From Perilla frutescens (Eukaryota > Streptophyta > Magnoliopsida > Lamiales > Lamiaceae), in NCBI GenBank assembly GCA_026008535.1, contig BRKX01000017.1, forward strand, positions 4,778,501 through 4,842,500: a stretch of 64,000 nucleotides of DNA, read 5' to 3'. A program made the position numbers and the translations under genes. Positions 10,910-23,465 of this stretch are shown here, one piece after another; within the stretch, counting starts at the first letter, position 1; each line of letters opens with the position of its first letter. The notes beneath the pieces are model-generated. The model saw only the letters and a program-made list of their open reading frames with translations. It was not told where the DNA came from and searched no databases.

Positions 10910-11317
10910 GTTAGAGTCTCTTCACAAAATTTTCTTATAGCTGGTGGCACAGCGGGCGGTGGTGGTCTCTGAACTTCAAACGCGCGTAACTTTCGAACCG
11001 ATTGGAGTTACGGGGCGCACAACATGTACACGCGAAGGTCTCGCCGAGCCGTACGACCTGCACAATGGGGCTTGCCCGTTGTGTGCAGTAGCCGAGGTCA
11101 AAAAAGAGCTTAGAGTGCCGGTTTCGTGGCCCGCCGTGTTTCAACGGCCACTAATTCAGAGATTGTGGGTCCCACACTCGTAATCACGGCTCGCTGATGA
11201 CGAAAGCTCTGTGTCGCGGTTTCAGTTACTCACAACGAGTAACATAAAGTGAAAAACCGAACAAATTGCAAAAAAAAAAGAACAAATTATCCGAAAAGAT
11301 GAGTCTGAACTACAAAA

Positions 11318-11436
11318 GGGGTGCAACACGAGGACTTCCCAGGGGGTCACCCATCCTAGTACTACTCTCGCCCAAGCACGCTTAACTTCGGAGTTCTGAT
11401 GGGCTCCGGTGCATTAGTGCTGGTATGATCGCACCA
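11318..11436 (-). rRNA. 5S rRNA: 5S rRNA copy 22
   Basis: Full length; T33G (loses BamHI) and G1T, the pair shared by copies 27, 31, 35, 37 and 41. Confidence 0.9.
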
Positions 11437-11843
11437 GTTAGGGTCTCTTCACAAAATTTTCTTATAGCTGGTGGCACAGCGGGCGGTGGTGGTCTCTGAA
11501 CTTCAAACGCGCGTAACCTTCGAACCGATTAGAGTTACGGCGCGCACAGCATGTACACGCGAAGGTCTCGCCGAGCCGTACGACCTGCACAACGGGGCTT
11601 GCCCGTTGTGTGCAGTAGCCGAGGTCAAAAAAGAGCTTAGAGTGCCGGTTTCTTGGCCCGCCGTGTTTCAACGGCCACTAATTCAGAGATTGTGGGTCCC
11701 ACACTCGTAATCACGGCTCGCTGATGACGAAAGCTCTGTGTCGCGGTTTCAGTTACTCACAACGAGTAACATAAAGTGAAAAACCGAACAAATTGCAAAA
11801 AAAAAGAACAAATTATCCGAAAAGATGAGTCTGAACTACAAAA

Positions 11844-11952
11844 GGGGTGCAACACGAGGACTTCACCCATCCTAGTACTACTCTCGCCCAAGCACGCTTA
11901 ACTTCGGAGTTCTGATGGGATCCGGTGCATTAGTGCTGGTATGATCGCACCC
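11844..11952 (-). pseudogene. 5S rRNA: 5S rRNA copy 23, 10-bp deletion allele
   Basis: Deletion 89-98, otherwise consensus. Confidence 0.85.
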
Positions 11953-12359
11953 GTTAGAGTCTTTTCACAAAATTTTCTTATAGCTGGTGGCACAGCGGGC
12001 GGTGGTGGTCTCTGAACTTCAAACGCGCGTAACTTTCGAACCGATTAGAGTTACGGGGCGCACAGCATGTACACGCGAAGGTCTCGCCGAGCCGTACGAC
12101 CTGCACAACGGGGCTTGCCCGTTGTGTGCACTAGCCGAGGTCAAAAAAGAGCTTAGAGTTCCGGTTTCGTGGCCCGCCGTGTTTCAACGGCCACTAATTC
12201 AGAGATTGTGGGTCCCACACTCGTAATCACGGCTCGCTGATGACGAAAGCTCTGTGTCGCGGTTTCAGTTACTCACAACGAGTAACATAAAGTGAAAAAC
12301 CGAACAAATTGCAAAAAAAAAGAACAAATTATCCGAAAAGATGAGTCTGAACTACAAAA

Positions 12360-12468
12360 GGGGTGCAACACGAGGACTTCACCCATCCTAGTACTACTCT
12401 CGCCCAAGCACGCTTAACTTCGGAGTTCTGATGGGATCCGGTGCATTAGTGCTGGTATGATCGCACCC
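12360..12468 (-). pseudogene. 5S rRNA: 5S rRNA copy 24, 10-bp deletion allele
   Basis: Deletion 89-98, otherwise consensus. Confidence 0.85.
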
Positions 12469-12877
12469 GTTAGAGTCTTTTCACAAAATTTTCTTATAGC
12501 TGGTGGCACAGCGGGCGGTGGTGGTCTCTGAACTTCAAACGCGCGTAACTTTCGAACCGATTGGAGTTACGGCGCGCACAGCATGTACACGCGAAGGTCT
12601 CGCCGAGCCGTACGACCTGCACAATAGGGCTTGCCCGTTGTGTGCACTAGCCGAGGTCAAAAAAGAGCTTAGAGTGCCGGTTTCTTGGCCCGCCGTGTTT
12701 CAACGGCCACTAATTCAGAGATTGTGGGTCCCACACTCGTAATCACAGCTCGCTGATGACGAAAGCTCTGTGTCGCGGTTTCAGTTACTCACAACGAGTA
12801 ACATAAAGTGAAAAACCGAACAAATTGCAAAAAAAAAAAGAACAAATTATCCGAAAAGATGAGTCTGAACTACAAAA

Positions 12878-12996
12878 GGGGTGCAACACGAGGACTTCCC
12901 AGGGGGTCACCCATCCTAGAACTACTCTCGCACAAACACGCTTAACTTCGGAGTTCTGATGGGATCCGGTGCATTAGTGCTGGTATGATCGCACCC
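12878..12996 (-). rRNA. 5S rRNA: 5S rRNA copy 25
   Basis: Full length; A77T, G65T, C61T. Duplicate of copy 29. Confidence 0.92.
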
Positions 12997-13405
12997 GTTA
13001 GAGTCTCTTCACAAAATTTTCTTATAGCTGGTGGCACAGCGGGCGGTGGTAGTCTCTGAACTTCAAACGCGCGTAACCTTCGAACCGATTGGAGTTACGG
13101 GGCGCACAGCATGTACACGCGAAGGTCTCACCGAGCCGTACGACCTGGACAATAGGGCTCGCCCGTTGTGTGCACTAGCCGAGGTCAAAAAAGAGCTTAG
13201 AGTGCCGGTTTCGTGGCCCGCCGTGTTTCAACGGCCACTAATTCAGAGATTGTGGGTCCCACACTCGTAATCACGGCTCGCTGATAACAAAAGGTCTATG
13301 TCGCGGTTTCAGTGACTCACAACGAGTAACATAAAGTGAAAAACCGAACAAATTGCAAAATAAAAAAGAACAAATTATCCGAAAAGATGAGTCTGAACTA
13401 CAAAA

Positions 13406-13524
13406 GGGGTGCAACACGAGGACTTCCCAGGGGGTCACCCATCCTAGTACTACTCTCGCACAAGCACGCTTAACTTCGGAGTTCTGATGGGATCCGGTGC
13501 ATTAGTGCTGGTTTGATCGCACCC
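13406..13524 (-). rRNA. 5S rRNA: 5S rRNA copy 26
   Basis: Full length; G65T, T12A, and T in place of C at -1. Confidence 0.91.
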
Positions 13525-13932
13525 ATTAGAGTCTCTTCACAAAATTTTCTTATAGCTGGTGGCACAGCGGGCGGTGGTGGTCTCTGAACTTCAAACGCGC
13601 GTAACTTTCGAACCGATTGGAGTTACGGGGCGCACAACATGTACACGCGAAGGTCTCGCCGAGCCGTACGACCTGCACAACGGGGCTTGCCCGTTGTGTG
13701 CAGTAGCCGAGGTCAAAAAAGAGCTTAGAGTGCCGGTTTCTTGGCCCGCCGTGTTTCAACGGCCACTAATTCAGAGATTGTGGGTCCCACACTCGTAATC
13801 ACGGCTCGCTGATGACGAAAGCTCTGTGTCGCGGTTTCAGTTACTCACAACGAGTAACATAAAGTGAAAAACCGAACAAATTGCAAAAAAAAAAGAACAA
13901 ATTATCCGAAAAGATGAGTCTGAACTACAAAA

Positions 13933-14051
13933 GGGGTGCAACACGAGGACTTCCCAGGGGGTCACCCATCCTAGTACTACTCTCGCCCAAGCACGCTTAA
14001 CTTCGGAGTTCTGATGGGCTCCGGTGCATTAGTGCTGGTATGATCGCACCA
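13933..14051 (-). rRNA. 5S rRNA: 5S rRNA copy 27
   Basis: Full length; T33G, G1T. Confidence 0.9.
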
Positions 14052-14458
14052 GTTAGAGTCTCTTCACAAAATTTTCTTATAGCTGGTGGCACAGCGGGCG
14101 GTGGTGGTCTCTGAACTTCAAACGCGCGTAACTTTCGAACCGATTGGAGTTACGGGGCGCACAGCATGTACACGCGAAGGTCTCGCCGAGCCGTACGACC
14201 TGGACAACAGGGCTCGCCCGTTGTGTGCAGTAGCCGAGGTCAAAAAAGAGCTTAGAGTGCCAGTTTCTTGGCCCGCCGTGTTTCAACGGCCACTAATTCA
14301 GAGATTGTGGGTCCCACACTCGTAATCACGGCTCGCTGATGACGAAAGCTCTGTGTCGCGGTTTCAGTTACTCACAACGAGTAACATAAAGTGAAAAACC
14401 GAACAAATTGCAAAAAAAAAGAACAAATTATCCGAAAAGATGAGTCTGAACTACAAAA

Positions 14459-14567
14459 GGGGTGCAACACGAGGACTTCACCCATCCTAGTACTACTCTC
14501 GCCCAAGCACGCTTAACTTCGGAGTTCTGATGGGATCCGGCGCATTAGTGCTGGTATGATCGCACCC
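14459..14567 (-). pseudogene. 5S rRNA: 5S rRNA copy 28, 10-bp deletion allele
   Basis: Deletion 89-98 plus A27G, as copies 32 and 38. Confidence 0.85.
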
Positions 14568-14975
14568 GTTAGAGTCTTTTCACAAAATTTTCTTATAGCT
14601 GGTGGCACAGCGGGCGGTGGTGGTCTCTGAACTTCAAACGCGCGTAACTTTCGAACCGATTGGAGTTACGGGGCGCACAGCATGTACACGCGAAGGTCTC
14701 GCCGAGCCGTACGACCCGCACAACGGGCTTGCCCGTTGTGTGCACTAGCCGAGGTCAAAAAAGAGCTTAGAGTGCCGGTTTCTTGGCCCGCCGTGTTTCA
14801 ACGGCCACTAATTCAGAGATTGTGGGTCCCACACTCGTAATCACAGCTCGCTGATGACGAAAGCTCTGTGTCGCGGTTTCAGTTACTCACAACGAGTAAC
14901 ATAAAGTGAAAAACCGAACAAATTGCAAAAAAAAAAAGAACAAATTATCCGAAAAGATGAGTCTGAACTACAAAA

Positions 14976-15094
14976 GGGGTGCAACACGAGGACTTCCCAG
15001 GGGGTCACCCATCCTAGAACTACTCTCGCACAAACACGCTTAACTTCGGAGTTCTGATGGGATCCGGTGCATTAGTGCTGGTATGATCGCACCC
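14976..15094 (-). rRNA. 5S rRNA: 5S rRNA copy 29
   Basis: Full length; A77T, G65T, C61T as copy 25. Confidence 0.92.
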
Positions 15095-15503
15095 GTTAGA
15101 GTCTCTTCACAAAATTTTCTTATAGCTGGTGGCACAGCGGGCGGTGGTAGTCTCTGAACTTCAAACGCGCGTAACCTTCGAACCGATTGGAGTTACGGGG
15201 CGCACAGCATGTACACGCGAAGGTCTCGCCGAGCCGTACGACCTGGACAATAGGGCTCGCCCGTTGTGTGCACTAGCCGAGGTCAAAAAAGAGCTTAGAG
15301 TGCCGGTTTCGTGGCCCGCCGTGTTTCAACGGCCACTAATTCAGAGATTGTGGGTCCCACACTCGTAATCACGGCTCGCTGATAACAAAAGGTCTATGTC
15401 GCGGTTTCAGTGACTCACAACGAGTAACATAAAGTGAAAAACCGAACAAATTGCAAAATAAAAAAGAACAAATTATCCGAAAAGATGAGTCTGAACTACA
15501 AAA

Positions 15504-15622
15504 GGGGTGCAACACGAGGACTTCCCAGGGGGTCACCCATCCTAGTACTACTCTCGCACAAGCACGCTTAACTTCGGAGTTCTGATGGGATCCGGTACAT
15601 TAGTGCTGGTTTGATCGCACCC
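15504..15622 (-). rRNA. 5S rRNA: 5S rRNA copy 30
   Basis: Full length; G65T, C26T, T12A, T at -1. Duplicate of copy 26 with one extra change. Confidence 0.9.
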
Positions 15623-16030
15623 ATTAGAGTCTCTTCACAAAATTTTCTTATAGCTGGTGGCACAGCGGGCGGTGGTGGTCTCTGAACTTCAAACGCGCGT
15701 AACTTTCGAACCGATTGGAGTTAAGGGGCGCACAACATGTACACGCGAAGGTCTCGCCGAGCCGTACGACCTGCACAACGGGGCTTGCCCGTTGTGTGCA
15801 GTAGCCGAGGTCAAAAAAGAGCTTAGAGTGCCGGTTTCTTGGCCCGCCGTGTTTCAACGGCCACTAATTCAGAGATTGTGGGTCCCACACTCGTAATCAC
15901 GGCTCGCTGATGACGAAAGCTCTGTGTCGCGGTTTCAGTTACTCACAACGAGTAACATAAAGTGAAAAACCGAACAAATTGCAAAAAAAAAAGAACAAAT
16001 TATCCGAAAAGATGAGTCTGAACTACAAAA

Positions 16031-16149
16031 GGGGTGCAACACGAGGACTTCCCAGGGGGTCACCCATCCTAGTACTACTCTCGCCCAAGCACGCTTAACT
16101 TCGGAGTTCTGATGGGCTCCGGTGCATTAGTGCTGGTATGATCGCACCA
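16031..16149 (-). rRNA. 5S rRNA: 5S rRNA copy 31
   Basis: Full length; T33G, G1T. Confidence 0.9.
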
Positions 16150-16556
16150 GTTAGAGTCTCTTCACAAAATTTTCTTATAGCTGGTGGCACAGCGGGCGGT
16201 GGTGGTCTCTGAACTTGAAACGCGCGTAACTTTCGAACCGATTGGAGTTACGGGGCGCACAGCATGTACACGCGAAGGTCTCGCCGAGCCGTACGACCTG
16301 GACAACAGGGCTCGCCCGTTGTGTGCAGTAGCCGAGGTCAAAAAAGAGCTTAGAGTGCCAGTTTCTTGGCCCGCCGTGTTTCAACGGCCACTAATTCAGA
16401 GATTGTGGGTCCCACACTCGTAATCACGGCTCGCTGATGACGAAAGCTCTGTGTCGCGGTTTCAGTTACTCACAACGAGTAACATAAAGTGAAAAACCGA
16501 ACAAATTGCAAAAAAAAAGAACAAATTATCCGAAAAGATGAGTCTGAACTACAAAA

Positions 16557-16665
16557 GGGGTGCAACACGAGGACTTCACCCATCCTAGTACTACTCTCGC
16601 CCAAGCACGCTTAACTTCGGAGTTCTGATGGGATCCGGCGCATTAGTGCTGGTATGATCGCACCC
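16557..16665 (-). pseudogene. 5S rRNA: 5S rRNA copy 32, 10-bp deletion allele
   Basis: Deletion 89-98 plus A27G. Confidence 0.85.
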
Positions 16666-17073
16666 GTTAGAGTCTTTTCACAAAATTTTCTTATAGCTGG
16701 TGGCACAGCGGGCGGTGGTGGTCTCTGAACTTCAAACGCGCGTAACTTTCGAACCGATTGGAGTTACGGCGCGCACAGCATGTACACGCGAAGGTCTCGC
16801 CGAGCCGTACGACCTGCACAACGGGGCTTGCCCGTTGTGTGCACTAGCCGAGGTCAAAAAAGAGCTTAGAGTGCCGGTTTCTTGGCCCGCCGTGTTTCAA
16901 CGGCCACTAATTCAGAGATTGTGGGTCCCACACTCGTAATCACAGCTCGCTGATGACGAAAGCTCTGTGTCGCGGTTTCAGTTACTCACAACGAGTAACA
17001 TAAAGTGAAAAACCGAACAAATTGCAAAAAAAAAAGAACAAATTATCCGAAAAGATGAGTCTGAACTACAAAA

Positions 17074-17192
17074 GGGGTGCAACACGAGGACTTCCCAGAG
17101 GGTCACCCATCCTAGTACTACTCTCGCCCAAACACGCTTAACTTCGGAGTTCTGATGGGATCCGGTGCATTAGTGCTGGTATGATCGCACCC
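17074..17192 (-). rRNA. 5S rRNA: 5S rRNA copy 33
   Basis: Full length; C94T, C61T. Counterpart 3141 bp on is copy 39. Confidence 0.92.
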
Positions 17193-17601
17193 GTTAGAGT
17201 CTCTTCACAAAATTTTCTTATAGCTGGTGGCACAGCGGGCGGTGGTAGTCTCTGAACTTCAAACGCGCGTAACCTTCGAACCGATTGGAGTTACGGGGCG
17301 CACAGCATGTACACGCGAAGGTCTCGCCGAGTCGTACGACCTGGACAATAGGGCTCGCCCGTTGTGTGCACTAGCCGAGGTCAAAAAAGAGCTTAGAGTG
17401 CCGGTTTCGTGGCCCGCCGTGTTTCAACGGCCACTAATTCAGAGATTGTGGGTCCCACACTCGTAATCACGGCTCGCTGATAACAAAAGGTCTATGTCGC
17501 GGTTTCAGTTACTCACAACGAGTAACATAAAGTGAAAAACCGAACAAATTGCAAAAAAAAAAAGAACAAATTATCCGAAAAGATGAGTCTGAACTACAAA
17601 A

Positions 17602-17720
17602 GGGGTGCAACACGAGGACTTCCCAGGGGGTCACCCATCCTAGTACTACTCTCGCACAAGCACGCTTAACTTCGGAGTTCTGATGGGATCCGGTGCATTA
17701 GTGCTGGTTTGATCGCACCC
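17602..17720 (-). rRNA. 5S rRNA: 5S rRNA copy 34
   Basis: Full length; G65T, T12A. Confidence 0.92.
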
Positions 17721-18128
17721 GTTAGAGTCTCTTCACAAAATTTTCTTATAGCTGGTGGCACAGCGGGCGGTGGTGGTCTCTGAACTTCAAACGCGCGTAA
17801 CTTTCTAACCGATTGGAGTTACGGGGCGCACAACATGTACACGCGAAGGTCTCGCCGAGCCGTACGACCAGCACAACGGGGCTTGCCCGTTGTGTGCAGT
17901 AGCCGAGGTCAAAAAAGAGCTTAGAGTGCCGGTTTCTTGGCCCGCCGTGTTTCAACGGCCACTAATTCAGAGATTGTGGGTTCCACACTCGTAATCACGG
18001 CTCGCTAATGACGAAAGCTCTGTGTCGCGGTTTCAGTTACTCACAACGAGTAACATAAAGTGAAAAACCGAACAAATTGCAAAAAAAAAAGAACAAATTA
18101 TCCGAAAAGATGAGTCTGAACTACAAAA

Positions 18129-18247
18129 GGGGTGCAACACGAGGACTTCCCAGGGGGTCACCCATCCTAGTACTACTCTCGCCCAAGCACGCTTAACTTC
18201 GGAGTTCTGATGGGCTCCGGTGCATTAGTGCTGGTATGATCGCACCA
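18129..18247 (-). rRNA. 5S rRNA: 5S rRNA copy 35
   Basis: Full length; T33G, G1T. Confidence 0.9.
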
Positions 18248-18654
18248 GTTAGAGTCTCTTCACAAAATTTTCTTATAGCTGGTGGCACAGCGGGCGGTGG
18301 TGGTCTCTGAACTTCAAACGCGCGTAACTTTCGAACCGATTGGAGTTACGGGGCGCACAGCATGTACACGCGAAGGTCTCGCCGAGCCGTACGACCTGGA
18401 CAACAGGGCTCGCCCGTTGTGTGCAGTAGCCGAGGTCAAAAAAGAGCTTAGAGTGCCGGTTTCTTGGCTCGCCGTGTTTCAACGGCCACTAATTCAGAGA
18501 TTGTGGGTCCCACACTCGTAATCACGGCTCGCTGATGACGAAAGCTCTGTGTCGCGGTTTCAGTTACTCACAACGAGTAACATAAAGTGAAAAACCGAAC
18601 AAATTGCAAAAAAAAAAAACAAATTATCCGAAAAGATGAGTCTGAACTACAAAA

Positions 18655-18763
18655 GGGGTGCAACACGAGGACTTCACCCATCCTAGTACTACTCTCGCCC
18701 AAGCACGCTTAACTTCGGAGTTCTGATGGGATCCGGTGCATTAGTGCTGGTATGATCGCACCC
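18655..18763 (-). pseudogene. 5S rRNA: 5S rRNA copy 36, 10-bp deletion allele
   Basis: Deletion 89-98, otherwise consensus. The downstream poly(T) runs into AAC because its usual G is A here. Confidence 0.85.
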
Positions 18764-19171
18764 GTTAGAGTCTCTTCACAAAATTTTCTTATAGCTGGTG
18801 GCACAGCGGGCGGTGGTGGTCTCTGAACTTCAAACGTGCGTAACTTTCGAACCGATTGGAGTTACGGGGCGCACAACATGTACACGCGAAGGTCTCGCCG
18901 AGCCGTACGACCTGGACAACAGGGCTTGCCCGTTGTATGCAGTAGCCGAGGTCAAAAAAGAGCTTAGAGTGCCGGTTTCTTGGCCCGCCGTGTTTCAACG
19001 GCCACTAATTCAGAGATTGTGGGTCCCACACTCGTAATCACGGCTCGCTGATGACGAAAGCTCTGTGTCGCGGTTTCAGTTACTCACAACGAGTAACATA
19101 AAGTGAAAAACCGAACAAATTGCAAAAAAAAAAGAACAAATTATCCGAAAAGATGAGTCTGAACTACAAAA

Positions 19172-19290
19172 GGGGTGCAACACGAGGACTTCCCAGGGGG
19201 TCACCCATCCTAGTACTACTCTCGCCCAAGCACGCTTAACTTCGGAGTTCTGATGGGCTCCGGTGCATTAGTGCTGGTATGATCGCACCA
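19172..19290 (-). rRNA. 5S rRNA: 5S rRNA copy 37
   Basis: Full length; T33G, G1T. Counterpart of copy 31. Confidence 0.9.
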
Positions 19291-19697
19291 GTTAGAGTCT
19301 CTTCACAAAATTTTCTTATAGCTGGTGGCACAGCGGGCGGTGGTGGTCTCTGAACTTCAAACGCGCGTAACTTTCGAACCGATTGGAGTTACGGGGCGCA
19401 CAGCATGTACACGCGAAGGTCTCGCCGAGCCGTACGACCTGGACAACAGGGCTCGCCCGTTGTGTGCAGTAGCCGAGGTCAAAAAAGAGCTTAGAGTGCC
19501 AGTTTCTTGGCCCGCCGTGTTTCAACGGCCACTAATTCAGAGATTGTGGGTCCCACACTCGTAATCACGGCTCGCTGATGACGAAAGCTCTGTGTCGCGG
19601 TTTCAGTTACTCACAACGAGTAACATAAAGTGAAAAACCGAACAAATTGCAAAAAAAAAGAACAAATTATCCGAAAAGATGAGTCTGAACTAAAAAA

Positions 19698-19806
19698 GGG
19701 GTGCAACACGAGGACTTCACCCATCCTAGTACTACTCTCGCCCAAGCACGCTTAACTTCGGAGTTCTGATGGGATCCGGCGCATTAGTGCTGGTATGATC
19801 GCACCC
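19698..19806 (-). pseudogene. 5S rRNA: 5S rRNA copy 38, 10-bp deletion allele
   Basis: Deletion 89-98 plus A27G; terminator lengthened to T6. Confidence 0.85.
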
Positions 19807-20214
19807 GTTAGAGTCTTTTCACAAAATTTTCTTATAGCTGGTGGCACAGCGGGCGGTGGTGGTCTCTGAACTTCAAACGCGCGTAACTTTCGAACCGATT
19901 GGAGTTACGGCGCGCACAGCATGTACACGCGAAGGTCTCGCCGAGCCGTACGACCTGCACAACGGGGCTTGCCCGTTGTGTGCACTAGCCGAGGTCAAAA
20001 AAGAGCTTAGAGTGCCGGTTTCTTGGCCCGCCGTGTTTCAACGGCCACTAATTCAGAGATTGTGGGTCCCACACTCGTAATCACAGCTCGCTGATGACGA
20101 AAGCTCTGTGTCGCGGTTTCAGTTACTCACAACGAGTAACATAAAGTGAAAAACCGAACAAATTGCAAAAAAAAAAGAACAAATTATCCGAAAAGATGAG
20201 TCTGAACTACAAAA

Positions 20215-20333
20215 GGGGTGCAACACGAGGACTTCCCAGAGGGTCACCCATCCTAGTACTACTCTCGCCCAAACACGCTTAACTTCGGAGTTCTGATGGG
20301 ATCCGGTGCATTAGTGCTGGTATGATCGCACCC
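20215..20333 (-). rRNA. 5S rRNA: 5S rRNA copy 39
   Basis: Full length; C94T, C61T. Confidence 0.92.
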
Positions 20334-20742
20334 GTTAGAGTCTCTTCACAAAATTTTCTTATAGCTGGTGGCACAGCGGGCGGTGGTAGTCTCTGAACTT
20401 CAAACGCGCGTAACCTTCGAACCGATTGGAGTTACGGGGCGCACAGCATGTACACGCGAAGGTCTCGCCGAGTCGTACGACCTGGACAATAGGGCTCGCC
20501 CGTTGTGTGCACTAGCCGAGGTCAAAAAAGAGCTTAGAGTGCCGGTTTCGTGGCCCGCCGTGTTTCAACGGCCACTAATTCAGAGATTGTGGGTCCCACA
20601 CTCGTAATCACGGCTCGCTGATAACAAAAGGTCTATGTCGCGGTTTCAGTTACTCACAACGAGTAACATAAAGTGAAAAACCGAACAAATTGCAAAAAAA
20701 AAAAGAACAAATTATCCGAAAAGATGAGTCTGAACTACAAAA

Positions 20743-20861
20743 GGGGTGCAACACGAGGACTTCCCAGGGGGTCACCCATCCTAGTACTACTCTCGCACAA
20801 GCACGCTTAACTTCGGAGTTCTGATGGGATCCGGTGCATTAGTGCTGGTTTGATCGCACCC
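20743..20861 (-). rRNA. 5S rRNA: 5S rRNA copy 40
   Basis: Full length; G65T, T12A. Confidence 0.92.
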
Positions 20862-21269
20862 GTTAGAGTCTCTTCACAAAATTTTCTTATAGCTGGTGGC
20901 ACAGCGGGCGGTGGTGGTCTCTGAACTTCAAACGCGCGTAACTTTCGAACCGATTGGAGTTACGGGGCGCACAACATGTACACGCGAAGGTCTCGCCGAG
21001 CCGTACGACCAGCACAACGGGGCATGCCCGTTGTGTGCAGTAGCCGAGGTCAAAAAAGAGCTTAGAGTGCCGGTTTCTTGGCCCGCCGTGTTTCAACGGC
21101 CACTAATTCAGAGATTGTGGGTTCCACACTCGTAATCACGGCTCGCTAATGACGAAAGCTCTGTGTCGCGGTTTCAGTTACTCACAACGAGTAACATAAA
21201 GTGAAAAACCGAACAAATTGCAAAAAAAAAAGAACAAATTATCCGAAAAGATGAGTCTGAACTACAAAA

Positions 21270-21388
21270 GGGGTGCAACACGAGGACTTCCCAGGGGGTC
21301 ACCCATCCTAGTACTACTCTCGCCCAAGCACGCTTAACTTCGGAGTTCTGATGGGCTCCGGTGCATTAGTGCTGGTATGATCGCACCA
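21270..21388 (-). rRNA. 5S rRNA: 5S rRNA copy 41
   Basis: Full length; T33G, G1T. Last of the eight G1T copies. Confidence 0.9.
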
Positions 21389-21795
21389 GTTAGAGTCTCT
21401 TCACAAAATTTTCTTATAGCTGGTGGCACAGCGGGCGGTGGTGGTCTCTGAACTTCAAACGCGCGTAACTTTCGAACCGATTGGAGTTACGGGGCGCACA
21501 GCATGTACACGCGAAGGTCTCGCCGAGCCGTACGACCTGGACAACAGGGCTCGCCCGTTGTGTGCAGTAGCCGAGGTCAAAAAAGAGCTTAGAGTGCCGG
21601 TTTCTTGGCTCGCCGTGTTTCAACGGCCACTAATTCAGAGATTGTGGGTCCCACACTCGTAATCACGGCTCGCTGATGACGAAAGCTCTGTGTCGCGGTT
21701 TCAGTTACTCACAACGAGTAACATAAAGTGAAAAACCGAACAAATTGCAAAAAAAAAGAACAAATTATCCGAAAAGATGAGTCTGAACTACAAAA

Positions 21796-21904
21796 GGGGT
21801 GCAACACGAGGACTTCACCCATCCTAGTACTACTCTCGCCCAAGCACGCTTAACTTCGGAGTTCTGATGGGATCCGGTGCATTAGTGCTGGTATGATCGC
21901 ACCC
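21796..21904 (-). pseudogene. 5S rRNA: 5S rRNA copy 42, 10-bp deletion allele
   Basis: Deletion 89-98; opens a run of three consecutive deletion copies (42-44). Confidence 0.85.
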
Positions 21905-22312
21905 GTTAGAGTCTCTTCACAAAATTTTCTTATAGCTGGTGGCACAGCGGGCGGTGGTGGTCTCTGAACTTCAAACGTGCGTAACTTTCGAACCGATTGG
22001 AGTTACGGGGCGCACAACATGTACACGCGAAGGTCTCGCCGAGCCGTACGACCTGGACAACAGGGCTTGCCCGTTGTATGCAGTAGCCGAGGTCAAAAAA
22101 GAGCTTAGAGTGCCGGTTTCTTGGCCCGCCGTGTTTCAACGGCCACTAATTCAGAGATTGTGGGTCCCACACTCGTAATCACGGCTCGCTGATGACGAAA
22201 GCTCTGTGTCGCGGTTTCAGTTACTCACAACGAGTAACATAAAGTGAAAAACCGAACAAATTGCAAAAAAAAAAGAACAAATTATCCGAAAAGATGAGTC
22301 TGAACTACAAAA

Positions 22313-22421
22313 GGGGTGCAACACGAGGACTTCACCCATCCTAGTACTACTCTCGCCCAAGCACGCTTAACTTCGGAGTTCTGATGGGATCCGGTGCATT
22401 AGTGCTGGTATGATCGCACCC
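22313..22421 (-). pseudogene. 5S rRNA: 5S rRNA copy 43, 10-bp deletion allele
   Basis: Deletion 89-98, otherwise consensus. Confidence 0.85.
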
Positions 22422-22829
22422 GTTAGAGTCTTTTCACAAAATTTTCTTATAGCTGGTGGCACAGCGGGCGGTGGTGGTCTCTGAACTTCAAACGCGCGTA
22501 ACTTTCGAACCGATTGGAGTTACGGGGCGCACAGCATGTACACGCGAAGGTCTCGCCGAGCCGTACGACCTGCACAACGGGGCTTGCCCGTTGTGTGCAC
22601 TAGCCGAGGTCAAAAAAGAGCTTAGAGTGCCGGTTTCTTGGCCCGCCGTGTTTCAACGGCCACTAATTCAGAGATTGTGGGTCCCACACTCGTAATCACG
22701 GCTCGCTGATGACGAAAGCTCTGTGTCGCGGTTTCAGTTACTCACAACGAGTTACATAAAGTGAAAAACCGAACAAATTGCAAAAAAAAAAGAACAAATT
22801 ATCCGAAAAGATGAGTCTGAACTACGAAA

Positions 22830-22938
22830 GGGGTGCAACACGAGGACTTCACCCATCCTAGTACTACTCTCGCCCAAGCACGCTTAACTTTGGAGTTCTG
22901 ATGGGATCCGGTGCATTAGTGCTGGTATGATCGCACCC
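22830..22938 (-). pseudogene. 5S rRNA: 5S rRNA copy 44, deletion allele with broken T4
   Basis: Deletion 89-98 and G48A. The immediate terminator reads TTTC, so a transcript would probably run to the poly(T) tract downstream. Confidence 0.86.
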
Positions 22939-23346
22939 GTTAGAGTCTTTTCACAAAATTTTCTTATAGCTGGTGGCACAGCGGGCGGTGGTGGTCTCTG
23001 AACTTCAAACGCGCGTAACTTTCGAACCGATTGGAGTTACGGGGCGCACAGCATGTACACGCGAAGGTCTCGCCGAGCCGTATGACCTGCACAACGGGGC
23101 TTGCCCGTTGTGTGCACTAGCCGAGGTCAAAAAAGAGCTTAGAGTGCCGGTTTCTTGGCCTGCCGTGTTTCAACGGCCACTAATTCAGAGATTGTGGGTC
23201 CCACACTCGTAATCATAGCTCGCTGATGACGAAAGCTCTGTGTCGCGGTTTCAGTTACTCACAACATGTTACATAAAGTGAAAAACCGAACAAATTGCAA
23301 AAAAAAAAGAACAAATTATCCGAAAAGATGAGTCTGAACTACAAAA

Positions 23347-23465
23347 GGGGTGCAACACGAGGACTTCCCATGGGGTCACCCATCCTAGTACTACTCTCGC
23401 CCAAGCACGCTTAACTTCGGAGTTCTGATGTGATCCGGTGCATTAGTGCTGGTATGATCGCACCC
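23347..23465 (-). rRNA. 5S rRNA: 5S rRNA copy 45
   Basis: Full length; C95A and C35A (BamHI lost). Confidence 0.92.

Larger units (their letters stand above)
13031..17226. repeat. 4-unit higher-order repeat, two copies (period 2098 bp)
   Basis: Units at 13031, 13559 and 14086 pair with 15129, 15657 and 16184. Shared markers are the GATAACAAAAG spacer, A77T in copies 25 and 29, AAAATAAAAAAG, and A27G in copies 28 and 32. Confidence 0.85.
16184..22312. repeat. 6-unit duplication (period 3141 bp)
   Basis: Six successive anchors (16184 to 18798) recur exactly 3141 bp downstream (19325 to 21939). Both copies share rare markers: CGAGTCGTAC at 17227/20368, ACCAGCACAA at 17755/20896, GGCTCGCCG at 18282/21423, and AACGTGCG with TTGTATGC at 18798/21939. 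Few differences are visible, so the event looks recent. Confidence 0.9.
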
